Assembly (NCBI RefSeq): GCF_002831585.1
Contig: NZ_CP025113.1
Span: 62,001-126,000 of the forward strand
Source of the DNA: Bradyrhizobium sp. SK17
GTDB lineage: Bacteria; Pseudomonadota; Alphaproteobacteria; Rhizobiales; Xanthobacteraceae
Direction of reading: 5' to 3'
DNA length: 64,000 nt
Made by a program: the position numbers and the translations under genes. Of the stretch, positions 37,312 through 45,340 are shown piece by piece. The notes under the pieces are model-generated. The model made no database searches and was not told where the DNA came from. It worked only from the letters and a program-made list of their open reading frames with translations. Positions within the stretch are counted from its first letter, which is position 1. Each line of letters opens with the position of its first letter.

Positions 37312-38060
37312 ATGCACTGTGGTCGGAAGCCAGGGTCAAGGTCAGCCACCGGCTCGCGATGCATGTCCAGGTCGAACGCTTTCGCCTGAACAACGCCGCA
37401 CCGATGGTGTCCTTCACTTTTGACGATCTGCCGAAGAGCGCCGCGACGCTGGGCGCGGATATCCTCGAATCCTACGGCGCCCGCGGCACGTTCTACGTGT
37501 CGGGCGGGCTGGTCGGGCTCGACGCACGCTTCTGGGCGACCGGCAACGCCGATGATGTCGTCTCGCTGCATCGCCGCGGCCATGAGGTCGGCTGCCACAC
37601 CTTCTCGCACCGTCGCGCCTGCGACCTCGACGAGGGTTCGCTCACCGCGGAGATCGCGCGCAATCGAACCTATCTCCACTCACTCGACCCAACCATGCCG
37701 GTCGAGACCTTCGCTTACCCGTTCGGCTACGGCTCCTATGCGCGAAAACATCAGTTGAAGTCCGAATTCCGGACCTGCCGCAGCATCATGCCCGGCGTCA
37801 ACAGCGGCGAGGTCGACCTCCAGTTCCTGCGTGCCATGCCGCTGATCGATCGCCAGATGTCCCGCGAGCGGATCGATGCGGCCTTTGGCGAGGCGGCGAA
37901 CACTAACGGCTGGTTAATTTTCTACAGCCACGACGTCGCGGACGCGCCGAGCCTCTACGGCTGCTCGCCCGACCTCATGACCTACACGCTGGAGGCGGCG
38001 GCACGGCGCAACATGCCGGTATTGACGATGGCGGAGGCGTTCCGATGCGCCCGCGCTTAA
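37308..38060 (+). CDS. Polysaccharide deacetylase (NodB homology)
   Basis: A protein of 250 residues of carbohydrate esterase family 4. The motifs are MVSFTFDDLPKS (catalytic Asp and metal Asp), HEVGCHTFSHRRACD (HxxxH metal ligands) and FAYPFGYGSYARK; a late FYSHDV carries the final histidine. It removes N- or O-acetyl groups from a glycan. No signal peptide is evident, so it may act on lipid-linked precursors in the cytoplasm. Translationally coupled to the methyltransferase. Confidence 0.9.
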   Translation: MNALWSEARVKVSHRLAMHVQVERFRLNNAAPMVSFTFDDLPKSAATLGADILESYGARGTFYVSGGLVGLDARFWATGNADDVVSLHRRGHEVGCHTFSHRRACDLDEGSLTAEIARNRTYLHSLDPTMPVETFAYPFGYGSYARKHQLKSEFRTCRSIMPGVNSGEVDLQFLRAMPLIDRQMSRERIDAAFGEAANTNGWLIFYSHDVADAPSLYGCSPDLMTYTLEAAARRNMPVLTMAEAFRCARA

Positions 38061-38213
38061 ACGCTTTGTTTGCCTTTCTGGTGAATAGTTCCCGAATGAG
38101 TATGGTTAATTTTTCGTGTTGCGTCCTTTCCGCGTCATCCGGTGCGCGTTGCGTGGCCCGAAAGATTGCTCCTCAGCCGATGCGTGCGGCCATTCAGATG
38201 GAAGCTGGGGTCG

Positions 38214-40523
38214 ATGCTTAGCTACGACCAGCCGATAGAGCGGGCCAAGTCGGAGCCGCGCCGGGCCACAGGCCCGGCCGGCTTCAACGTGCTCGAACTG
38301 ATCCGGCTGCTGTGGCAGCGCAAGGTCGCGATCCTGTCCGCGGCCCTGCTCTGCGCCTGCGTCGCGGTTGCGATCGGCAAGAGCCTGACACCGAAATACA
38401 CCGCAGGTGCCCAGCTCTATGTCGATCCGCGCGAGTTGCAACTCGTCGATCGCGAGCTGACCCCACGCGCCCAGGACGTCTCCGGCCTCGCCATGGTGGT
38501 CGAAAGCCAGTCGCGCCTGATCACGTCGAACAACGTGCTGCTCCAGGTGATCCGCGACACCAATCTCGTCAAGGATCCGGAGTTCGGCGCCGGCGTTGCG
38601 GGCAAGGGCCTGTTCGGCTCGCTGCTCGGTCTGTTCGGCATCGAGCCGCGGCAGACGGCGGAGCAGCAACAGCAGATCGAGATGAAGACGCTCGACACGC
38701 TGAACCGCCACATCAACGTCAAGAAGACCGATCGCACCTTCATCGTCGACATCGACGTGTGGTCGTACGACCCGGTCAAGGCCGCGATGCTCTCCAACGC
38801 GATCGCCAAGGCCTATCTCACTGAATCCAAGCAATCGCAGGCCGACGCGGCGCGGCGCGCCACCCGCGACCTCTCCGGCCGCTTGAAGGAGTTGCAGCAG
38901 CGCCTGCACAACGCCGAAGAAGCGCTCGCGACCTACAAGGCGCAGAACAATTTCGTCGGTTCGCAGGACAATCTGCTGACCGACCAGCAGCTCTCGCTCG
39001 GCAACCAGCGGCTCGCCGCCGCGCGGGCGCAGACGCTCGACGCCCAGGCCAAGTATGACCAGATCGAGGCCAGCCGACGCGGATCGATGGACCCGGGCGC
39101 GATCCCGGAAGCATTGCAGTCACCGACCATGGCCAATCTGCGCGCGCAATACGCCGAGGCGAAGAAGCGGCAGGCCGAGTTGCAGAGCGACCTCGGGCCA
39201 CGACATCCGATGCTGCGCCAGGTCGCGCAGCAGGTCGATGACCTCAAACGCTCCATCAAGGACGAGATCGACCGCTTTGCACTGTCCGCGAAGAACGACC
39301 TGACCCGGGCCCGCGACTACGAGGCATCGCTCGCCAAGGCCTTGGACGTCCAGAAGCAGCAGAGCGTACAGATGGGCCAGGCGTCGGTACGGTTGCGCCA
39401 GCTCGACCGCGAAGTCGAAGCCAGCCGTGAGGTGTATCAGTCCTTCCTCAAGCGCTCGCGCGAGACCGAGGAGCAGGAGAGCCTCAACACCTCGAGCGCG
39501 CGCGTGATCGGCGACGCCACGATCCCGCAGCAGCGCACCTTCCCGCCGGCGATGAGCGTGCTCGCGATGATCGGCTTCATGTTCGGCGGGCTCGCTGCCG
39601 CGGGCTGGTTCGTCACCGCAAACCAGCTGGCGCCCGGCGCCGATCCGATTCGTCCGAAGCTCCAGCCGAAGCAGGACGCCGCCGCAGAGCGGCAGCCGGC
39701 GCCGGCCGACGCCAAGCAATCCGTGGCGGCCACCCCCTTGGCGCGGCCGGCGGCCCGCCAGATCGACCGGCCGGTGATCGAGAAGCCGCTGATTGCCGAA
39801 TTGCAGGAATCCGACGTCATTCGCACGCTCGGCGGCATCCTGACAGGCGACAGCCCCGCCGACGTCACCCGGTTCGGCTGGCCGACGCTGCGCACCAGCT
39901 CGGCGCTGGGCCCGTTCTCGAACACGATGCGGCAGATCCATGCGGCGCTGGCGGCCGGCAACGCCATTCCGGTGCTGGCCGTGATCGGCACTGGCGGCGC
40001 TTCCGATCGCAGCATCGTCGCGCTGAACATCGCGCTGGCCGCCGCGCGCGACGGCGCCCGTGTCCTGTTGATCGACGCCGACACGGCCGCCCACGCCCTG
40101 ACCGACAGGGTCGCGCATCCCGCTCAGAGCAAGCCTGGCCGGCTCGACTGGCTCACCATCGGCAGCAAGGTTGCCTCCACCGTCAACACCGTCAACGGCA
40201 TCGCGATCCTGCCGGCGATCAAGGATGATCCGGCCAAGACCAACGCGGCAATCCTCAAGGCGATCGCGCAGGCGCGCGCCGCCGGCGACCACGAGCTCGT
40301 GATCCTCGACGGACCGCCGATGCCTTGGGGCGCGGCTGAACGACGGCTGTTCGACATCGCCGATGGTTTGCTTGCAGCACTGCCAGTTGATCGCGACATC
40401 AACGCGTCGATGGAAGACATCATCGCCGCGCTCGGCGGCACCGAACGCAAGCTCGCGGGCGTCGTTCTCGACGAGTTGCAGTCTCCCGCTGCAAGCCAGC
40501 AGCACGACAGGCAGTATGCGTGA
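38214..40523 (+). CDS. Wzz/Wzc-like polysaccharide co-polymerase with degenerate ATPase domain
   Basis: A protein of 769 residues that would control chain length and export. A Wzz domain begins at about residue 25, with a first membrane helix at about 37-58 (KVAILSAALLCACVAVAIG), a long coiled-coil middle (about 200-420) and a second helix near 443-470 (MSVLAMIGFMFGGLAAAGWF). The C-terminal domain resembles BY-kinases: VLLIDADT (Walker A') and LVILDGPP (Walker B). The expected Walker A with Gly-Lys-Ser/Thr reads GTGGASDRS instead, and the C-terminal tyrosine cluster is absent. ATP binding is therefore doubtful. ctgggg precedes the ATG at 38214. Confidence 0.85.
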   Translation: MLSYDQPIERAKSEPRRATGPAGFNVLELIRLLWQRKVAILSAALLCACVAVAIGKSLTPKYTAGAQLYVDPRELQLVDRELTPRAQDVSGLAMVVESQSRLITSNNVLLQVIRDTNLVKDPEFGAGVAGKGLFGSLLGLFGIEPRQTAEQQQQIEMKTLDTLNRHINVKKTDRTFIVDIDVWSYDPVKAAMLSNAIAKAYLTESKQSQADAARRATRDLSGRLKELQQRLHNAEEALATYKAQNNFVGSQDNLLTDQQLSLGNQRLAAARAQTLDAQAKYDQIEASRRGSMDPGAIPEALQSPTMANLRAQYAEAKKRQAELQSDLGPRHPMLRQVAQQVDDLKRSIKDEIDRFALSAKNDLTRARDYEASLAKALDVQKQQSVQMGQASVRLRQLDREVEASREVYQSFLKRSRETEEQESLNTSSARVIGDATIPQQRTFPPAMSVLAMIGFMFGGLAAAGWFVTANQLAPGADPIRPKLQPKQDAAAERQPAPADAKQSVAATPLARPAARQIDRPVIEKPLIAELQESDVIRTLGGILTGDSPADVTRFGWPTLRTSSALGPFSNTMRQIHAALAAGNAIPVLAVIGTGGASDRSIVALNIALAAARDGARVLLIDADTAAHALTDRVAHPAQSKPGRLDWLTIGSKVASTVNTVNGIAILPAIKDDPAKTNAAILKAIAQARAAGDHELVILDGPPMPWGAAERRLFDIADGLLAALPVDRDINASMEDIIAALGGTERKLAGVVLDELQSPAASQQHDRQYA

Positions 40524-41688
40524 GCGGCGCGCCAGCCACGCCGAGGCGTGCGCCGTACTCCGTTCGCGAGTTGACCGTCCAATGCTGAGGCCCTCGATCA
40601 CCGCGGTCATCGCCGCCGCATCCGTTCTGCTGTCGGTCGCCGCACGGGCCTGCCCCAGCCTGATCGAAGGCGTTCCCGCGGACCGGCTCGAGGCGCTGTC
40701 ACGCGGCGTCAATGCCGACGGCTGGATCGCCGATCCGCGATCGGCGCCGCCGCGCAGCCTGCTGCTCGCGCTGCGCAAGGCCGGCCTGACCCATATCCGG
40801 CTGCCGGTGCCCGCCGACGGCGTCATGCCGCGGTTCGCCAGCAAGCTGGATATCGGCCGGCATATGCAAACCGTCGACGCCGCGCTGAAGACACTGCTCC
40901 AGCTCGGCTATGCCGTGTCGATCGACCTGCATTCGGGCGAGCGCTTCAACCCGCTGCACAAGGACGATCCTGCCGCGGCCATGATCGAGATGAAGAGTGC
41001 CTGGGGCGAACTCGCGACGATCATGCAGCGCTATCCCTCCGATCGCGTCTTCGCCGAGCTCCTGAACGAACCCGAAGTCGATGCGGCACAATGGCAAAGC
41101 GAGGTCCCGGATCTCGCCGGCTTCATCCGCAATCTGCTTCCGCAAACCACCCTGATCACGGGCCCGGTCAACTGGCAGCGCGCGGATTCGCTGCCGGGGT
41201 TCACGCCGCTCGACGATCCCAATGTCGTCTATGCCATCCACTTCTACGACCCGATGGTGTTCACCCATCAGGCGCATTGGGATCAGAACGAGCCGCTCCA
41301 CTATATCACCGGACTGCCCTATCCGATCCGGGCCGACGATCCCAGGGTTCAACAGTTGCGTGAGCAGCTCACGGCGCAGAACCATCGCGAGGCGCTGGCG
41401 ATGGTGGACCGCGCCACCCCCGACCGCGGCATCGACAAATGGCTCGCGCCCGCGGCCGCCTGGCAGCAAAAATACTCACGTCCGATCATCATCAACGAAT
41501 TCGGCGTGCTCAAGGCCGGCGCGCCGCGCGACAGCCGGCTGCGCTGGCTTGCCGGGGTCACGGACTACGCCCGGCAGCAGTGCTGGGGCTGGACCCACTG
41601 GGAAATGATGCAGGGCTTTGGCCTGGCCGACGCGGTGACCGGCAAGCCCGATCGCGAAGCGCTGAAGGCGCTGCTGGGGACACGCTAA
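40516..41688 (+). CDS. Exported glycoside hydrolase family 5 (cellulase-like)
   Basis: A TIM-barrel endoglycanase-like protein. The acid/base glutamate is in AELLNEPEV (NEP motif) and the nucleophile in IIINEFGVLK; VSIDLHS and VYAIHFYDPMVFTHQ are further GH5 marks. The ATG at 40516 overlaps the previous stop by 8 bases, but the signal peptide (MLRPSITAVIAAASVLLSVAARA) starts only at the ATG at 40582, so the real start may be 40582. It would cut a beta-glucan-like chain in the periplasm and resembles the cellulase genes found in cellulose and EPS operons. Confidence 0.87.
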   Translation: MRERRASHAEACAVLRSRVDRPMLRPSITAVIAAASVLLSVAARACPSLIEGVPADRLEALSRGVNADGWIADPRSAPPRSLLLALRKAGLTHIRLPVPADGVMPRFASKLDIGRHMQTVDAALKTLLQLGYAVSIDLHSGERFNPLHKDDPAAAMIEMKSAWGELATIMQRYPSDRVFAELLNEPEVDAAQWQSEVPDLAGFIRNLLPQTTLITGPVNWQRADSLPGFTPLDDPNVVYAIHFYDPMVFTHQAHWDQNEPLHYITGLPYPIRADDPRVQQLREQLTAQNHREALAMVDRATPDRGIDKWLAPAAAWQQKYSRPIIINEFGVLKAGAPRDSRLRWLAGVTDYARQQCWGWTHWEMMQGFGLADAVTGKPDREALKALLGTR

Positions 41689-41780
41689 CCGATCTGGTTA
41701 ACCGGTTCTTACACAATGGGTGGCTAGATCGGCGATGCGCGTGTGGCACGCCACACATCCGGACATCCAGGTCAGAGCCT

Positions 41781-43283
41781 GTGCGAGCAGAGATAGCCCC
41801 GCGGCCGCTGTTGGCCGGCGACCTCGTTCCTGCGCTCGGCATTGCCGTGGCATCGATCGCGTTCGCCCCGATCATGCAGGCAGCCAACGCCGGGCTCGCG
41901 ATCGCCGTCGAAAGCCTGATCGGCTGCGCCATCGTGCTCGCGGCGCCGGCCTATGCGCCGTCGATCGCCATCTTCATCATCTTCTTCCAGAATCTGTTCG
42001 TCTCGATCCTGTCGTCCTACATGACGACCGAGCAGGAGATGGATTTCGTCAAGGGTTACAACTTCCTCGTCTGCGCCGTGATGTGGCTGGTCACGCTGAC
42101 GCTGTATATCCTGCACGAGCGCAAGCACTCTGCCGAGATCGACCGCATCATGAGATGGGGGCTGGTCACCCTTGCAACCGTGACGGCATATTTCCTGCTG
42201 GGGGCAATGCAAGACTCGCATGCGGCCCTGGTCTATCTGCGCAACATTGCCTTGCCGCTGTTCTTGTTCCAGCTGTCGCTGCTGACTGCCGCAAGCTTCG
42301 AGATCCGCGTCACGCCGTTCCTCGTCACGGTTGCCGCGATGCTGATCGTCTGCGGATATGTCGAATTGCTGTTTCGCGATTTCTGGCTCAGCATCACCAA
42401 CGGCTATACGTTCTGGCACTTCGACGAGCTGAAGGCGACCCGCTCCGGAGCCTGGGAAGCCGAGATGCGCCAGACCGGCAACGTCCCGGTCGATCTGATC
42501 GATCGCTTCCGCTTCAGTTTCCTCAACAGCCCGCTGTTCGAGGACCTCGGCCTTTCGTCGATGATGCGCATCTTTGGACCGAACATGAGCCCGATCAGCT
42601 TCGGTTACGGGATCGCCTTCTCGATCCTGTTCCTGTTCGCGGTCGGCTATCGATGGCTGGCGCTGGTCGCGGTCCCGCTGCTGATCTGCTGTAGCGTGAA
42701 GGGCGCGCTCATCCTGGTGATTTTCGTCGCCCTCGCCTGGACGGCGACCTGGCTGTTCGGCGCGACCATCACGCTTGCCGTCGCGCTGGTCGGGCTCGTG
42801 GGTTACGCGATCGCGGCGATCTATATCGGCCTTCAGATCGGCGACTTTCATGTGATCGGCTTCATGGGCGGATGGGACGGCTTTCGGCAGAACCCGATCG
42901 GCCGCGGACTCGGCGTCGGCGGCAACCTCTCCGAGGGCTATTTCTCGATCGACTGGAACGCCGCGCAGGCGGCCGGCACCATGGACGGCGCCGTCGAGAG
43001 CGCCGTCGGCGTGCTGCTCTACCAGATGGGCATCGGCGCGCTGGTGCCGCTCGGCTTCTTCCTGGCGATGGCACTGAAGGCCTGGCGCCTGTACGCTTCT
43101 TCCGGAATCCTCACGCAAGGGCTCGCCGCGTTCGGCACGATGGTCGTGCTGGTGAATGGCATCTTCCAGGAAGAGGCGCTGTTTGCGCCGCCGGCGCTCG
43201 GACTGCTGCTATGCCTGACCGGACTGGTGATCGGCCATCATCTGCGCACGCAAGGCGACGATCCGGCGGCCTCCAATCCGTAG
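41781..43283 (+). CDS. Polytopic membrane protein, putative Wzy-like polysaccharide polymerase
   Basis: A protein of 500 residues with many hydrophobic helices spread over the whole length. A long soluble loop lies between about residues 205 and 265 (around FWHFDELKATRSGAWEAEM). The stretch GFRQNPIGRGLGVGGNLSEGYFS near the end is like the periplasmic loop of Wzy/O-antigen-ligase proteins. GTG 41781 (VRAEIAPRPLL) is my start choice. Last gene of the rightward group with the co-polymerase and the GH5 enzyme. A second candidate polymerase lies at 28928-30250. Confidence 0.75.
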   Translation: MRAEIAPRPLLAGDLVPALGIAVASIAFAPIMQAANAGLAIAVESLIGCAIVLAAPAYAPSIAIFIIFFQNLFVSILSSYMTTEQEMDFVKGYNFLVCAVMWLVTLTLYILHERKHSAEIDRIMRWGLVTLATVTAYFLLGAMQDSHAALVYLRNIALPLFLFQLSLLTAASFEIRVTPFLVTVAAMLIVCGYVELLFRDFWLSITNGYTFWHFDELKATRSGAWEAEMRQTGNVPVDLIDRFRFSFLNSPLFEDLGLSSMMRIFGPNMSPISFGYGIAFSILFLFAVGYRWLALVAVPLLICCSVKGALILVIFVALAWTATWLFGATITLAVALVGLVGYAIAAIYIGLQIGDFHVIGFMGGWDGFRQNPIGRGLGVGGNLSEGYFSIDWNAAQAAGTMDGAVESAVGVLLYQMGIGALVPLGFFLAMALKAWRLYASSGILTQGLAAFGTMVVLVNGIFQEEALFAPPALGLLLCLTGLVIGHHLRTQGDDPAASNP

Positions 43284-43301
43284 CTGCGATACGCGCGCGG
43301 A

Positions 43302-43326
43302 AGCCCGGCCGCGCCGCGACCGGGCT
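43302..43326. terminator. Hairpin between convergent polymerase and DUF1080 genes
   Basis: agcccgg (43302-43308) pairs with ccgggct (43320-43326). It sits between two convergent stops; no clear T-tract. Confidence 0.4.
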
Positions 43327-43340
43327 CCAATTGCGCGCCG

Positions 43341-43940
43341 TCAGAGCGGCTTGATCTGCACCTTGCGGAACTTGACCACGCCCGAACCATACTGGAGCGC
43401 GATGTAGCCGCTGGCGTGCTTGGAGTCCTGGGCGTCGACGGTCTTCTGGCCGTTCAGCGTCACCACGAAATGCGGCCCCTGCGCCGTGATCTCGTAGACG
43501 TTCCACTTGCCGGCCGCCTTCGGCATCGGATCGACCTTGCCGACGTCGACGATCGCGCCGGTGCCGTAGGTCGGATCCGGCCGCTTGTCGAAGATGTTGA
43601 CCTCGTAGCAGACCTTGGAGTCGATCACCTTGTTGCCTTCGCAACGGATGAAGACGCCACTGTTGGCATCCTCGTCGGTCCAGAACTCGGCCCTGATCTG
43701 GAAATCCTTGTAGGGGGTCTTGCTGACGAGATAGGAGAGCTCCTTGCCGTCGAGCTTGTCGGCCACCAGCGCGCCGTCCTTCATGGCCCAATTGGCCTTG
43801 CCGACCTCGTCCCAGTCACCTTTCTTGGTGCTGTCGAGCAGCGTGACCCAACCGTCCTGCCCCGATGCGGCGGTCGAAAATTGCAGCGCGGCCACACCGA
43901 TCATCAATCCCGCCGCCACTATCGACAAATGCTTCTTCAC
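43341..43940 (-). CDS. DUF1080 (3-keto-disaccharide hydrolase) exported protein
   Basis: Exported protein of 199 residues. The signal region is KKHLSIVAAGLMIGVAALQFSTAASG, then the concanavalin-like DUF1080 domain: GWVTLLDSTKKGDWDEVG, the DFQIRAEFWTDEDANSGVFIR strand and the end ASGYIALQYGSGVVKFRKVQIKPL. The family binds or cleaves sugars, including 3-keto-disaccharides. A GTG start at 43940 is preceded by ggagg; an ATG-containing upstream stretch in the same frame has no family likeness. It borders the polysaccharide cluster but is on the opposite strand. Confidence 0.87.
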   Translation of the reverse strand: MKKHLSIVAAGLMIGVAALQFSTAASGQDGWVTLLDSTKKGDWDEVGKANWAMKDGALVADKLDGKELSYLVSKTPYKDFQIRAEFWTDEDANSGVFIRCEGNKVIDSKVCYEVNIFDKRPDPTYGTGAIVDVGKVDPMPKAAGKWNVYEITAQGPHFVVTLNGQKTVDAQDSKHASGYIALQYGSGVVKFRKVQIKPL

Positions 43941-44157
43941 GGTCGTCCTCCCGTTTTTTGTTGGCGCGCAACCTATCATTGCCAGCAACGGCGTAAATCC
44001 GTTTTTCATGTTGCAGTTGCGTTGTGTCACGGGCCGATGTCGCAATCTTGAGATCAGACATGCGTGGACGCGTCTTGCCCGGCGGAAGCAGGAGCGAATA
44101 GCATCACGTTGATACGGGCGCGGCAGTTGCCCGAGAACACTGATCTGGGAGGATACG

Positions 44158-44628
44158 ATGACGGCATCGAACCGATCCTGGCGCTACCTGTTGATGCCGC
44201 TGGCCCTTGCCGGCATGCTGAGCGTCAGCTCCGCCGCCGAGCTCAATCCGGCTGCCGTCACCTACAAGCTGCCGGACCAGATCCCCTGGAGCCCGGTCGA
44301 CGCGCGCGGCGCGCAGAACGCCGTCGTGGTCGGCGATCCCTCGAAGCCCGGCTTCTACATGGTCTACACCAAATGGACCAAGGGCAATCATTTCAGCCGT
44401 CCGCACTTCCATCCCAACGACCGCTACATCGTCGTACTCAAGGGCACCTGGTGGGTCGGCTCGGGTCCGAAGTTCGATCCCGATCACGGCACCGTGGCGA
44501 TGCCGGCCGGAAGCTTCGTCACCCATTACGGCAAGCAGGTGCATTGGGACGGCGCCAAGGACGAGGACGCCGTGCTGCTTATCATGGGCGAAGGCCCGGC
44601 GACCGCGACCGAAGTGGAACAGAAGTAG
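44158..44628 (+). CDS. Exported cupin-domain protein
   Basis: A protein of 156 residues with a signal peptide (YLLMPLALAGMLSVSSAAE) and one cupin barrel. Metal-ligand-like histidines are in FSRPHFHPNDRYIVVLKGTWWVG and the second motif in GSFVTHYGKQVHWDG. gggaggatacg stands before the ATG. Similar periplasmic cupins of unknown substrate are widespread in rhizobia. Confidence 0.83.
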   Translation: MTASNRSWRYLLMPLALAGMLSVSSAAELNPAAVTYKLPDQIPWSPVDARGAQNAVVVGDPSKPGFYMVYTKWTKGNHFSRPHFHPNDRYIVVLKGTWWVGSGPKFDPDHGTVAMPAGSFVTHYGKQVHWDGAKDEDAVLLIMGEGPATATEVEQK

Positions 44629-44701
44629 CCGGCAGCCGAATAGCAACCTTCACATCCGCGTGGCGTTTCATCCCCTCATCATCATGACGAGGAGACAACG
44701 C

Positions 44702-44941
44702 ATGGCGACAGCAGCCGACATTCGGGAACATATGGACGTGATCTCGTCGGACAAGAAAACGGTCGGCAAGGTCGACCACATGGAAGGCACCGACAAGATC
44801 AAGCTGACCAAGCAAAGCTCGCCCGACGGCCAGCACCATCATTTCATTCCGCTGTCCTGGGTCGACCGTGTCGACCAGCACGTCCATCTCAACAAATCCG
44901 GCTCCGACGTCGCGGCGCATTGGCAGCACGGCCGCCAATAG
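44702..44941 (+). CDS. DUF2171 family small protein
   Basis: A protein of 79 residues, MATAADIREHMDVISSDKKTVGKVDHMEG, then HHHFIPLSWVDRVDQHVHL and a C-terminal AHWQHG. The KVDHMEG and WVDRVDxHVHL blocks define DUF2171. A gaggagacaac ribosome site precedes the ATG. Often linked with stress or PRC-barrel-like proteins; function unknown. Confidence 0.82.
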   Translation: MATAADIREHMDVISSDKKTVGKVDHMEGTDKIKLTKQSSPDGQHHHFIPLSWVDRVDQHVHLNKSGSDVAAHWQHGRQ

Positions 44942-44998
44942 CCGCATTGCGCGCGATGGCGGCGATGTTATCATTGTGGGCCAAAGGAAGGGCTTTCG

Positions 44999-45340
44999 AT
45001 GCACCCCGCCGCCAAGCCGCAATTTGCCCGCATCGTCGACGAGTTCGCGCGGTGGCGCGGAATACCCGAACCGGAGCGACCGCCCGCGCCAGCGTGGTGG
45101 TGGGGCCCGGCATTCGAGATGCGCGATGCTGCCGAGCCGCTGCCCGCCACCTGGTGCCACAAGCTCCGCCTGCCCGACGGCGCCCGGTTTGCCGACGGCG
45201 CGCTCGTATTGCGGCAGACGCTGGCCGGCCAGACCACGCTGCCCTGGCCCTATGATTTCTCGCGCAAGGTCGCATCCGCGGATTCCGACGTCCGCGACCT
45301 GCCGGTGCAGCCCTCAGACGACAGCGCGTTTCCGCCCTAG
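44999..45340 (+). CDS. Small protein of unknown function (113 aa)
   Basis: MHPAAKPQFARIVDEFARWRGIPEPERPPAPAWWWGP at the start, with several tryptophans and prolines; no signal peptide or membrane helix. aaggaaggg lies upstream of the ATG and codon bias is typical. Its end overlaps the end of the convergent cyclic-di-GMP gene by 27 bases. I do not recognise the family. Confidence 0.5.
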   Translation: MHPAAKPQFARIVDEFARWRGIPEPERPPAPAWWWGPAFEMRDAAEPLPATWCHKLRLPDGARFADGALVLRQTLAGQTTLPWPYDFSRKVASADSDVRDLPVQPSDDSAFPP

